From positions 1-64,000 of the forward strand of contig JBBPIE010000025.1 of NCBI GenBank assembly GCA_038040485.1: DNA of 64,000 nt. The letters are read 5' to 3'. Origin of the DNA: Onstottus_B arcticum. Its GTDB lineage: Bacteria; Acidobacteriota; Blastocatellia; UBA7656. Below the pieces are notes generated by a model that worked only from the letters and a program-made list of their open reading frames with translations, was not told the DNA's origin and did no database searches. The position numbers and the translations under genes were made by a program. Positions 46,400 to 54,967 of the stretch are shown here, in pieces; positions within the stretch are counted from its first letter, which is position 1; each line of letters opens with the position of its first letter.

Positions 46400-48322
46400 A
46401 TGTGTGGAATCGTCGGAACGGTGAATCTTGGCGGGTTGCCGGTGGATCAAGCGGTGCTTCGCCGCATGTGCGATGCGATCGTTCATCGCGGGCCGGACGA
46501 CGAAGGCTATTACACGTCCGGTGGTGAAAGTGGTTCTGGCAGCCGGTTCGAGGGAGACGCTCGAGTGGGGCTCGGCATGCGTCGGCTTTCGATCATCGAC
46601 CTTGCGACAGGCAAGCAGCCGATTCACAACGAAGACAAGACAGTCTGGGTCGTGCTGAACGGAGAGATCTACAACTATCCGGAATTGCGAGCCGGGCTCG
46701 AGTCTCGCGGTCACAGCTTCTACACCAACTCCGATACGGAAGCCATCGTGCACGCTTACGAAGAATACGGCACTAGCGTGCCGAAGTATCTTCGAGGAAT
46801 GTTTGCGTTTGCGCTGTGGGACGTAAACCGCCAGCAGTTGCTGTTAGCCCGGGACCGCGTTGGCAAGAAGCCGCTACTCTATTCGCAGATCGGGAGCAAG
46901 TTGATCTTCGCCTCGGAGTTTCAGGCGATGCTTGCCCACCCCGACGTGCCGCGTGAAGTCAACACTGAAGCGCTGTCCGACTATCTGTCGTTCATGTGCG
47001 TGCCCGCGCCGCATACTGCTTTTCGCCACATTCACAAGCTCGAGCCGGGTCACACGCTGATCTGGGAAAACGGCGAATCTAAGACCGAGCGCTACTGGTC
47101 GCTCGACTTCAAGAACAAAACTGATCTCGGCGAGAAGGAGGCCGGCGAGCGGGCGATCGAATTGCTTCGCGACGCAGTTCGAGTCCGGTTGATGTCGGAT
47201 GTGCCGCTGGGTGCGTTTCTTTCCGGCGGCATAGACTCGAGTGCGGTGGTCGCGTTAATGAGCGAGCTGTCCAGCGAACGGGTCAAGACCTTCTCGATTG
47301 GGTTTGACGAAAAGGACTTCAGCGAGATTGGACACGCCCGGCGAGTCGCCCAACGCTTTGGTACGGACCATCACGAATTTGTGGTGCGCCCGAATGCTGT
47401 TGACGTGCTGCCGACCCTTGTGAGGCACTATGGCGAGCCTTACGCGGATTCGTCGGCGATACCCACCTATTACCTTGCAAAGATGACGCGGCAGCACGTG
47501 ACTGTTGCGTTGAATGGCGACGGCGGCGATGAGTGCTTCGCGGGCTACGAGCGATACGCGGCAATGAGACTCGGCGAGCGCTATGCCAAGCTGCCTCGGC
47601 TCTTCAGAAAGCACGTCGTGGAACCGGCCATCGGAGCCATTCCTGGAGCTGGTGCCTCGAGGTCGCGGATAGGGAAGGCGCGGCGGTTTCTTGACGTGGT
47701 TGGCCGTCCTACCAGCGAGCGTTATCTGAGATGGACGAGCGTTTTCAACGACGAGATGAAGGCGGAACTGTACACCCGCGAGTTTCTCGCTGAGACAGCT
47801 CACGCGAACGCAATTCGGTTTGTGCAGCCGTGGTTTTCGGGAAATGGCGAGATCGAAGTAGTGGATCGCGCCTTGATGGCCGATACGCTCAACTACTTGC
47901 CGAACGATCTGCTGGTCAAAGTTGATATCGCGACTATGGCGGTGTCGCTCGAGGCGCGCTCCCCGTTTCTCGACCACCACGTTATGGAGTTTGCGGCTTC
48001 GTTGCCTGCGAGCTTCAAACTTCGAGGTCTGACCACGAAGTACCTCCTGAAGAACGCGCTGCGAGGTCTTGTGCCACAGGAGAACCTGACTCGGAGCAAG
48101 ATGGGTTTTGGTGTTCCAATCGGGCACTGGTTCCGCGCGGAGCTGAAGGGATTCCTTCGCGACACGGTTCTGGGTGAGCGGGCGCTGAGGCGCGGTTACT
48201 TCAAAGCCGAAGCAGTTGAGCGGCTTGTTGATGAGCACACCAGCGGGCGGCGAGACTACGCGCATCAACTCTGGACGCTGCTGATGCTCGAATTGTGGCA
48301 CCAGGAGTTTATTGGGGAGTAG
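46400..48322 (+). CDS. asnB: asparagine synthase-type glutamine amidotransferase
   Basis: 640 residues from ATG 46400; sequence upstream in frame belongs to the previous gene. N-terminal Cys2 (MCGIVGTV) is the class II glutaminase nucleophile. RRLSIIDLATG, LNGEIYNY and SDTEAIVHAYEEYG follow. The synthetase domain has the PP-loop LSGGIDSSAVVALMS and ALNGDGGDECFAGYERY, with RSPFLDHHVMEFA. Position inside the EPS locus suggests it amidates a sugar carboxylate or glycan intermediate, as do the AsnB-like amidotransferases of exosortase-associated EPS loci, rather than making asparagine. Housekeeping function is not excluded. Confidence 0.88.
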   Translation: MCGIVGTVNLGGLPVDQAVLRRMCDAIVHRGPDDEGYYTSGGESGSGSRFEGDARVGLGMRRLSIIDLATGKQPIHNEDKTVWVVLNGEIYNYPELRAGLESRGHSFYTNSDTEAIVHAYEEYGTSVPKYLRGMFAFALWDVNRQQLLLARDRVGKKPLLYSQIGSKLIFASEFQAMLAHPDVPREVNTEALSDYLSFMCVPAPHTAFRHIHKLEPGHTLIWENGESKTERYWSLDFKNKTDLGEKEAGERAIELLRDAVRVRLMSDVPLGAFLSGGIDSSAVVALMSELSSERVKTFSIGFDEKDFSEIGHARRVAQRFGTDHHEFVVRPNAVDVLPTLVRHYGEPYADSSAIPTYYLAKMTRQHVTVALNGDGGDECFAGYERYAAMRLGERYAKLPRLFRKHVVEPAIGAIPGAGASRSRIGKARRFLDVVGRPTSERYLRWTSVFNDEMKAELYTREFLAETAHANAIRFVQPWFSGNGEIEVVDRALMADTLNYLPNDLLVKVDIATMAVSLEARSPFLDHHVMEFAASLPASFKLRGLTTKYLLKNALRGLVPQENLTRSKMGFGVPIGHWFRAELKGFLRDTVLGERALRRGYFKAEAVERLVDEHTSGRRDYAHQLWTLLMLELWHQEFIGE

Positions 48323-48332
48323 GTTGCACTCT

Positions 48333-50000
48333 ATGACATCGGCAAGAACTAATCCGCGATCATCGGTTGATGAGTTAGCTCGACGCGTTCTAGCGGAGAA
48401 CCGCGTCGCGGTCTTCATCGTGGCTTACAATGCAGAAAATCACATCGAGAAAGTGCTTCAGCGCATACCGGCGTGGGTTGCCGAAGGCCTCGTCGAGATT
48501 TACGTCATCGATGATCACTCCACCGATAACACCGTAGCGGCGGCAGAGGGTTTCGCCTGGCCAGAAGAATACGCGCCATTGCGGATCTACCGTACGCCAT
48601 ACAATCAGGGCTACGGCGGCAACCAGAGATTGGGATATCTCTACGCGATCGATCACGGTTACGATATTGTGGTTCTACTTCACGGCGACGGCCAATACGC
48701 GCCCGAAGCCCTTCCAGACATTCTCGCGCCGTACGCCGAGGGCGCGCACGCAGTGTTCGGTAGCCGTTTCATTAGACGTATTGATGCGATCAAAGGCGGA
48801 ATGCCGCTCTACAAGTGGATTGGCAACCGAATCTTGACGAAGGCGCAAAACGCGATCCTGGGAACGGAAATGTCGGAGATGCACAGCGGTTACCGCTCCT
48901 ACCGGATTGCTGCGCTAAAGCAGATCCCCTTCGCCAGCAACAGTCTCGGCTTTGACTTCGACGCCGACATCATCGTTCAACTCCATGCTGCCGGGTTGCA
49001 TGTCACGGAGGTCCCGATTCCGACTTACTATGGCGACGAGATTTGCCATGTGAACGGCGTGCAGTACGCTTACCAGTGCCTAAAGACGACCCTCAAATAT
49101 CGGCTTATGCAATTCGAGATCTTCTACGACCCGAAGTTCGACATCCGACGTGACGACAAGCATCACTACACGACAAAGGTCCAGCCTACCTCGCTGCACT
49201 ATTTTGTTCGAAACCTGCCGTTGGAGCCCGGCACGAGTTTGATTGATGTCGGCGGCGGGCATGGCGACCCGGTCAGCAAAGCGCTGGCCGAGCGCGGGAT
49301 CGAGGTAACGTGTATTGATCAGTGCGCCGATGGCGAGGGTCTTACGATCAAGCTTTTGCAGGTTGATCTTGACGCGCCTTGGGAGCAACAGTTTGAAGCA
49401 AAGCAATATGACACAGCGGTTGCGCTCGACGTGTTGGAACATCTGAAATCGCCAGAGCAAGGTATAGCGGAGATCTTTCGCCACTTGCGGAGCGGGGGAA
49501 AACTTTACGCGAGTACGGGCAACGTAGCGTTTCTACCCCTCCGATTTGCGTTGCTGGTGGGGTGGTTTAACTACGGACGGCGTGGCATCTTGGACCTGAC
49601 GCACCGACGCTTGTTCACAGCAGCTTCCTTTTGGCGACTATGCAAGAACGGGGGCTTCCGAGTTGACCGGCTGATCGGCTTCGGGCCGCCGATAAGCGAT
49701 CTGTCCGGGCGTCAGTCGCGTTGGCTCAACACGATGGACAGGTTGATGGCGTGGTTTGCGCGACGGTGGCCGACGCTTTTTGCTTATCAAGTCCTGATTG
49801 AATGCACACGGACTGATTCACCTGAAGATCTGATGCGGCAAGTCTTCCCTCATGCGAAGCTCGGCAGCCGCGAACCATTGAAGACCAAGGTACTGCCACG
49901 GCAAAGCGAGCTCTTGGGTTCGACGAGGTACGAAACGCAACGAATCAAGCCCTTGGAGAGAGTTCCTCGAAACGTGACTGAAAGACATGGGGCGAGTTGA
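48333..50000 (+). CDS. GT2 glycosyltransferase - SAM methyltransferase fusion
   Basis: 555 residues from ATG 48333; TTG 48312 would overlap asnB. Residues about 20-240: GT-A fold, VAVFIVAYNAENHIEKVL, VIDDHSTDNTV, LHGDGQYAPEALP (DxD-like) and SGYRSYR. Residues about 295-470: methyltransferase with LIDVGGGHGDPVSKALAERG, TAVALDVLEHLKSPEQG and HLRSGGKLYAST. A polyprenyl-phosphate-sugar synthase-like GT2 joined to a methyltransferase implies transfer and methylation of one sugar. The next gene starts immediately after the stop. Confidence 0.83.
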   Translation: MTSARTNPRSSVDELARRVLAENRVAVFIVAYNAENHIEKVLQRIPAWVAEGLVEIYVIDDHSTDNTVAAAEGFAWPEEYAPLRIYRTPYNQGYGGNQRLGYLYAIDHGYDIVVLLHGDGQYAPEALPDILAPYAEGAHAVFGSRFIRRIDAIKGGMPLYKWIGNRILTKAQNAILGTEMSEMHSGYRSYRIAALKQIPFASNSLGFDFDADIIVQLHAAGLHVTEVPIPTYYGDEICHVNGVQYAYQCLKTTLKYRLMQFEIFYDPKFDIRRDDKHHYTTKVQPTSLHYFVRNLPLEPGTSLIDVGGGHGDPVSKALAERGIEVTCIDQCADGEGLTIKLLQVDLDAPWEQQFEAKQYDTAVALDVLEHLKSPEQGIAEIFRHLRSGGKLYASTGNVAFLPLRFALLVGWFNYGRRGILDLTHRRLFTAASFWRLCKNGGFRVDRLIGFGPPISDLSGRQSRWLNTMDRLMAWFARRWPTLFAYQVLIECTRTDSPEDLMRQVFPHAKLGSREPLKTKVLPRQSELLGSTRYETQRIKPLERVPRNVTERHGAS

Positions 50001-51296
50001 ATGCGAAAAATAGTTTTCCGCGCGCCTAGTGGTCCGTGGTTTTACCTATTGCTGGCCGTACTAGTCTTTGCAGCCGCCTCCGTCTGTCTAATGTTGTTCG
50101 GGCCCCTCACAGGCGATTCGGCTAGATATCTGAGACTTGCGGGTAATTTAGCGTCCGGACAAGGTTTTTCGGCGGCCACCGAGCCACCGTATTATCCGGA
50201 GGTGTTTCGCGCCCCCCTTTATCCACTCTTTCTGTCGATACTTCTGCGCTTCGGACTCGGGATCCTCGCCATCATCATTCTGCAAGTAGCGCTTTACCTG
50301 AGTGCGACCATCATCGCAGGCAAAATTGCGCTGGTTTTGACGGGGAATCGAATGGTGGCTGCCGTTTCATCACTGATGCTAGCTGGTTACCTGCCACTGG
50401 TTCATTGGGTTGCGGCAATCACGACGGAATCATTGTGTACTGCTCTATTTTGTTTGTGTTGCTGGCTCTTCCTCACTTTCATCAAGACGCCTTCGTGGAA
50501 ACGAGTCGTGCTGCTCGGGCTGACATTAGTAGCGCTCTTTCTGACAAGAACTACTTACATCGTGGTTTTCCCCCTCGTCATTGGGTTTAGCTTCTTACTT
50601 TTCCACAAACGCAAGACGATTGCCTACTCCGCAGTTCTCACGTTGTTGATTTGTTTGCCGGCTGGAGCGTGGATCTTTCGGAACCTTGCGGTCATCCCAG
50701 GAGGCTCATCTCCTTTCGGCGTCGGCTCCGGCATGGCTCTATTTGTGGGTTCAGTTGAGGTCCAAGAGCCGGACATTGGGAAGCGGAACTGGATAATGGA
50801 CTACCCAGATTTCGTCGTCGTTCACGGCGGTGCTGAGCCTGCCTCGATTGTTGCGGCTGATCAGCAATTGCGACGTGAAGCTATGTCGATAATACGTGCG
50901 CGCTGGGCTGACTACCTCAAGCGTACGGCTCTACTCGTTGCCTTCCGCCAATGGGTGGAGGTTTATGACCCGCACCTCCCTGGACTGGTGCTTTGGGCAG
51001 TGACCGGAATTTCGAGCGCGATGCTCATTTTGGCATACAGCGGAATCTTGATGACGATTAATCGCTGGCGAATGACATTGCCGTTGGTACTGCTAAGCTT
51101 CAGCGTTGCAACAGCTCACGCGATCTTTGCAAACGAAGCGCGCTACACCGCCCCTGTGCGGCCTGTTCTCTATGTCTTCTCCGCTATTGCAATTTGCCGC
51201 GTCATCGAATGGGCAATTCAATTGAAGGCCACCAGGTCGAGTCAGGTTGTTATGGAGAGAGCCGCGAGCGTAGCGCCTCAAAAGGATTCGGTATGA
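50001..51296 (+). CDS. polytopic membrane glycosyltransferase, GT39-like
   Basis: 431 residues, about 10 TM helices. The first periplasmic loop carries FGPLTGDSARYLRLAGNLASGQGF, the acidic D-x-x-R/Y signature of GT-C (ArnT/PMT-like) enzymes, followed by YPEVFRAPLYPLFLS. A lumenal segment near 230-300 may bind acceptor. It uses a polyprenyl-phosphate sugar as donor, and the adjacent DPM1-like GT2 is a candidate supplier. Overlaps the next gene by ATGA. Confidence 0.75.
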   Translation: MRKIVFRAPSGPWFYLLLAVLVFAAASVCLMLFGPLTGDSARYLRLAGNLASGQGFSAATEPPYYPEVFRAPLYPLFLSILLRFGLGILAIIILQVALYLSATIIAGKIALVLTGNRMVAAVSSLMLAGYLPLVHWVAAITTESLCTALFCLCCWLFLTFIKTPSWKRVVLLGLTLVALFLTRTTYIVVFPLVIGFSFLLFHKRKTIAYSAVLTLLICLPAGAWIFRNLAVIPGGSSPFGVGSGMALFVGSVEVQEPDIGKRNWIMDYPDFVVVHGGAEPASIVAADQQLRREAMSIIRARWADYLKRTALLVAFRQWVEVYDPHLPGLVLWAVTGISSAMLILAYSGILMTINRWRMTLPLVLLSFSVATAHAIFANEARYTAPVRPVLYVFSAIAICRVIEWAIQLKATRSSQVVMERAASVAPQKDSV

Positions 51297-52501
51297 CGCC
51301 TCAAACCGATCTGAATGTTCAATACACAGTGAATCAGGTGCTTGTGAGCGACACTCCTCTTGAGCTGTCAATCGTGATGCCGTGCCTGAACGAGGCGGAG
51401 ACCATAGGGACGTGCATCAAGAAGGCGCAACAATCGTTACGCGAACTCGGCGTCGTCGGTGAAGTGGTGATTGCCGACAACGGCAGCACGGATGGATCCC
51501 AACAGATTGCAGCGGAGCTGGGAGCACGCGTGGTCCTCGTTTCGGAGAAAGGATACGGCAACGCCTTGATGGCTGGGATAACGGCCGCGTCGGGGCGGTA
51601 CGTGATAATGGGTGATGCGGACGACAGCTATGACTTCACGGATCTCGGTTCATTCCTGGAACGATTGCGGGCTGGCTATGATCTGGTTATGGGGAATCGC
51701 TTTGAAGGCGGCATCAAGCCGGGGGCGATGTCAGTCTTACACCGGTACCTTGGCAACCCGGTACTGAGTGGCATTGGGCGTCTGTTCTTCGACAGTGCGT
51801 GCAGAGACTTTCACTGCGGGCTGCGTGGATTCAACAGAGTCGGAATCATCGCCCTTGACTTGAGGACAACAGGAATGGAGTTTGCCAGCGAGATGGTGGT
51901 CCGGGCGAGTCTCTCGCGGATGAGAATCACGGAAGTGCCTACGACTCTTTCACGCGACGGACGAAGCCGCCCGCCGCACCTTCGGAGCTGGCGGGACGGT
52001 TGGCGACATCTTAGATTTCTATTGCTCTACAGTCCGCGATGGCTGTTCCTTTATCCGGGCGCGGTGCTGATGTTGCTGGGTCTGGCGATCGGTGCGGCGC
52101 TGCTGCCGGGACCGCGTTCGGTAGGGGGAGTCACCCTGGACGTCCATACTCTGCTTTACGCCGCGCTCGCCGTCATTATGGGATTTCAAGCCATTAGCTT
52201 CGCCGTATGCACGAAAGTTTTTGCTATAAGCGAGGGCTTGCTGCCGGAAGATCCGCGGCTAACTCGCGCATTCCGCATTATCACATTGGAAGTGGGATTG
52301 ATCGTCGGTCTCACGCTCATAGTGCTGGGGACACTTGTATCCGTCTATGCATTTAGCGCTTGGCGGGCTGTGGCTTTTGGGCCGCTCGAACCGGTGCGGG
52401 AGCTGCGGTTTGTTATTCCTGCGGCGACATCGCTTACTCTGGGATTTCAGGTGGTGCTGACCAGCTTCTTTCTAAGCGTATTGGGTCTAAAGCGAAGATA
52501 A
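51293..52501 (+). CDS. GT2 glycosyltransferase, dolichyl-phosphate-mannose-synthase-like with C-terminal TM helices
   Basis: 402 residues from ATG 51293, overlapping the previous stop. GT-A core: LSIVMPCLNEAETIGTCI, VIADNGSTDGS, YVIMGDADDSYDF (DxD), FHCGLRGF. Four C-terminal TM helices (about 250-400) as in the DPM1/ArnC/GtrB type, which makes polyprenyl-phosphate sugars. Product would feed the GT39-like membrane transferases. One-base overlap (TAATG) with the next GT4. Confidence 0.87.
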   Translation: MTPQTDLNVQYTVNQVLVSDTPLELSIVMPCLNEAETIGTCIKKAQQSLRELGVVGEVVIADNGSTDGSQQIAAELGARVVLVSEKGYGNALMAGITAASGRYVIMGDADDSYDFTDLGSFLERLRAGYDLVMGNRFEGGIKPGAMSVLHRYLGNPVLSGIGRLFFDSACRDFHCGLRGFNRVGIIALDLRTTGMEFASEMVVRASLSRMRITEVPTTLSRDGRSRPPHLRSWRDGWRHLRFLLLYSPRWLFLYPGAVLMLLGLAIGAALLPGPRSVGGVTLDVHTLLYAALAVIMGFQAISFAVCTKVFAISEGLLPEDPRLTRAFRIITLEVGLIVGLTLIVLGTLVSVYAFSAWRAVAFGPLEPVRELRFVIPAATSLTLGFQVVLTSFFLSVLGLKRR

Positions 52502-53898
52502 TGGCGCCACCCTTCATCATGAACAACGCCGTGGGGGCATATTCGTTGTCGAAACGCTTCATGTCGCGACGCCGCGACAACGAAATTCAATCAAGCGATA
52601 GCCAGGTCAGAGTCGTGCGCATCATTGACCGGCTAAACATCGGCGGTCCAGCGAAACACGTCGTGTGGCTGACGGCTGGACTTGCGGCTGATAGCTTTGA
52701 AACGACACTCATTGTCGGTACAGTCCCTGAAGGCGAAGGCGACATGGGATACTTCGCCAGCCGCGCCGGCGTAGAGCCGGTTGTAATAAGTGAAATGTCC
52801 CGCGAGTTGAGCCTGCGAGATGCGCTTGTCGTCTGGAAGCTCTTTAGGCAATTCCGGCAGATCAAGCCACAGATCATTCACACTCACAAGGCAAAGGCAG
52901 GCGCGGTAGGCCGGTTGGCGGCGGCGCTCTACAAATGGCTCACGCCGTCCGCGCTTCTGCTTCGGCCGCGCGGCTGCCGTATCGTGCACACGTTTCACGG
53001 GCACATCTTTCATAGCTACTACGGTCCGCTGAAGACCCGCTTGTTCATATTGATCGAACGATTCCTGGCGAGATTCTGCACGGACCAAATTGTGGTCATC
53101 AGCGAGCAACAGCGTCGTGAGATTTGCGAGACGTATCGCATCGGCCGCCCGGCGCAGTTCCGAGTCGTCCCGTTGGGAGTGGACCTCGAGGAGTTTGGCG
53201 ACCGCCAGGGCGCGTTCCGAGAAGACCTGGGTATCGGGCCCGATGAGATGGCGGTCGGCATCGTGGGCCGGTTGTGTGAGGTGAAGAATCACGCGATGTT
53301 GCTTGAAGTTGCCGCGCGGATGGCCCAGGAGCCAACAGAGCTAGCGCGACCCGTTCGGTTCGTCGTCATCGGAGACGGTCACCTTCGGGCGGCTCTTGAG
53401 CGGCAGGCGCGCGACCTCTCGATTGCGGACCGCGTGTTGTTTGCGGGATTTCGTGAAGATGTAACATCTAACTATGCAGATTTGGACGTGGTTGTGCTAA
53501 CATCGCTGAACGAAGGAACGCCCCTGACTCTGATCGAAGCGATGGCCTGCGGCAGAGCCGTCGTTTCAACAGAGGTCGGCGGAGTTGTAGATGTGATGGG
53601 CGAGCGCCGCGAGGCCCGGGATGGTTTCGCCATCTGGGACCACGGCGTGACCGCGCCGAGCCAGGACGTGGAAGCGTTCGCTCGTGCGCTCCGCTTCATG
53701 ATCGAGCGTCCGGAGCTTTGCCGGGAGATGGGCGAGCGCGGACGCGCTTTCGTCAGCATGCGATTGTCGAAAGAGCGATTGGTCAGCGACGTCGAAGAAG
53801 TTTATCGCGGGTTGCTGGGGATCGAATACAAGAAGGCCCCTGTGCCCAGCGCCGAAGCGCTGATCCAATCTTTAGTGGGAAAGGAAAGCAGGAAATGA
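52501..53898 (+). CDS. glycosyltransferase family 4 (4)
   Basis: 465 residues from ATG 52501; upstream in-frame sequence is the GT2 gene. Domain begins RVVRIIDRLNIGGPAKHVVWL, with IIHTHKAKAGAVGRLAA, VHTFHGHIFHSYYG, AVGIVGRLCEVKNHAMLLE and TSLNEGTPLTLIEAMACGRAVVSTEVGG. This resembles EPS GT4 enzymes of the WcaA/WbaZ type. Overlaps the SDR gene (ATGA). Confidence 0.88.
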   Translation: MAPPFIMNNAVGAYSLSKRFMSRRRDNEIQSSDSQVRVVRIIDRLNIGGPAKHVVWLTAGLAADSFETTLIVGTVPEGEGDMGYFASRAGVEPVVISEMSRELSLRDALVVWKLFRQFRQIKPQIIHTHKAKAGAVGRLAAALYKWLTPSALLLRPRGCRIVHTFHGHIFHSYYGPLKTRLFILIERFLARFCTDQIVVISEQQRREICETYRIGRPAQFRVVPLGVDLEEFGDRQGAFREDLGIGPDEMAVGIVGRLCEVKNHAMLLEVAARMAQEPTELARPVRFVVIGDGHLRAALERQARDLSIADRVLFAGFREDVTSNYADLDVVVLTSLNEGTPLTLIEAMACGRAVVSTEVGGVVDVMGERREARDGFAIWDHGVTAPSQDVEAFARALRFMIERPELCREMGERGRAFVSMRLSKERLVSDVEEVYRGLLGIEYKKAPVPSAEALIQSLVGKESRK

Positions 53899-54923
53899 GA
53901 GTTCTGATAACAGGAGGGGCCGGATTCATCGGTTCACACCTGGCCGAGAGGCTGCTTGAACGCGGCGACGAGGTACACGTGCTCGACGATTTGTCGACGG
54001 GTTCGATCGAGAACCTCGCGTACGCGAAGAGTCACCCGAATTTCAGTTACCATGTAGACACGATTCGCAACTACCGCCTCACTGCCGAGCTTGTCGATAT
54101 GTGCGACGTCGTTTATCACCTGGCCGCTGCGGTCGGAGTCAGGCTTATCGTCGAAAGCCCGGTCAGCACGATCGAGACGAACATACGAGGTACGGACATA
54201 GTGCTGAGTCTTGCTGCAAAAAAACGCAAGCGAGTGGTGCTGACCTCGACCTCCGAGGTCTACGGAAAGCGGAACCGCGTGCCGTTCAACGAAGATGACG
54301 ATCTGGTGATGGGACCGACGAACAAGGGCCGCTGGAGCTATGCTTGCTCGAAGGCGATTGATGAGTTCCTCGCTATCGCTTACTGGAAGGAAAAGCGCGT
54401 GCCGACTGTGATCGCTCGATTGTTCAACACCGTCGGACCGCGGCAGACCGGCCGATATGGCATGGTTATTCCAAACTTCGTACAGCAAGCGTTGACCGGG
54501 CAAGACATCACTATATTTGGAGACGGAACGCAGACGCGGTGTTTCACCCACGTCTCAGACGTCGTGAAAGCTTTGATAGCTCTAGCAGAACACCCGCAAG
54601 CCGTCGGCGAGGTCTACAACATCGGAAGCGATCACGAAGTAACCATCCTCGAGCTCGCGGAACGGATCAAGCGGATAACAGAGTCGGATTCGCGAATCAC
54701 ATTCATGCCGTACGACGAAGCCTATGAGGAGGGCTTTGAAGACATGATGCGTCGCGTCCCGGACATTACCAAGATTCGGGCGTTGATCGACTACAACCCG
54801 GTCATCGACCTGGAGGGAATACTCGCCAGCGTCGTCGAATACCATCGAGTAAGAATGGTAGGGGAGCTGGGGATTCCGGCCAGTTCGCTGGTGTTTCAAT
54901 CGAACAGGTCGCTACCGAGTTAG
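53895..54923 (+). CDS. NDP-sugar SDR: UDP-glucuronate decarboxylase/4-epimerase-like
   Basis: 342 residues from ATG 53895. Extended SDR with LITGGAGFIGSHLAERLLERG, TSTSEVYGKRNRVPFNED, the YxxxK in YACSKAIDEFLA, and FNTVGPRQTGRYGMVIPNFVQQAL. The GPRQTG-containing region is seen in UDP-xylose synthases and UDP-GlcA/Glc epimerases; activity cannot be fixed by sequence. If a UDP-GlcA decarboxylase, it would compete with or complement the predicted glucuronyl epimerase. Confidence 0.87.
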   Translation: MRVLITGGAGFIGSHLAERLLERGDEVHVLDDLSTGSIENLAYAKSHPNFSYHVDTIRNYRLTAELVDMCDVVYHLAAAVGVRLIVESPVSTIETNIRGTDIVLSLAAKKRKRVVLTSTSEVYGKRNRVPFNEDDDLVMGPTNKGRWSYACSKAIDEFLAIAYWKEKRVPTVIARLFNTVGPRQTGRYGMVIPNFVQQALTGQDITIFGDGTQTRCFTHVSDVVKALIALAEHPQAVGEVYNIGSDHEVTILELAERIKRITESDSRITFMPYDEAYEEGFEDMMRRVPDITKIRALIDYNPVIDLEGILASVVEYHRVRMVGELGIPASSLVFQSNRSLPS

Positions 54924-54967
54924 AGTTGCGTTGGAAAAACGCAGCATTCTTACTTTAGTGGGATAGT

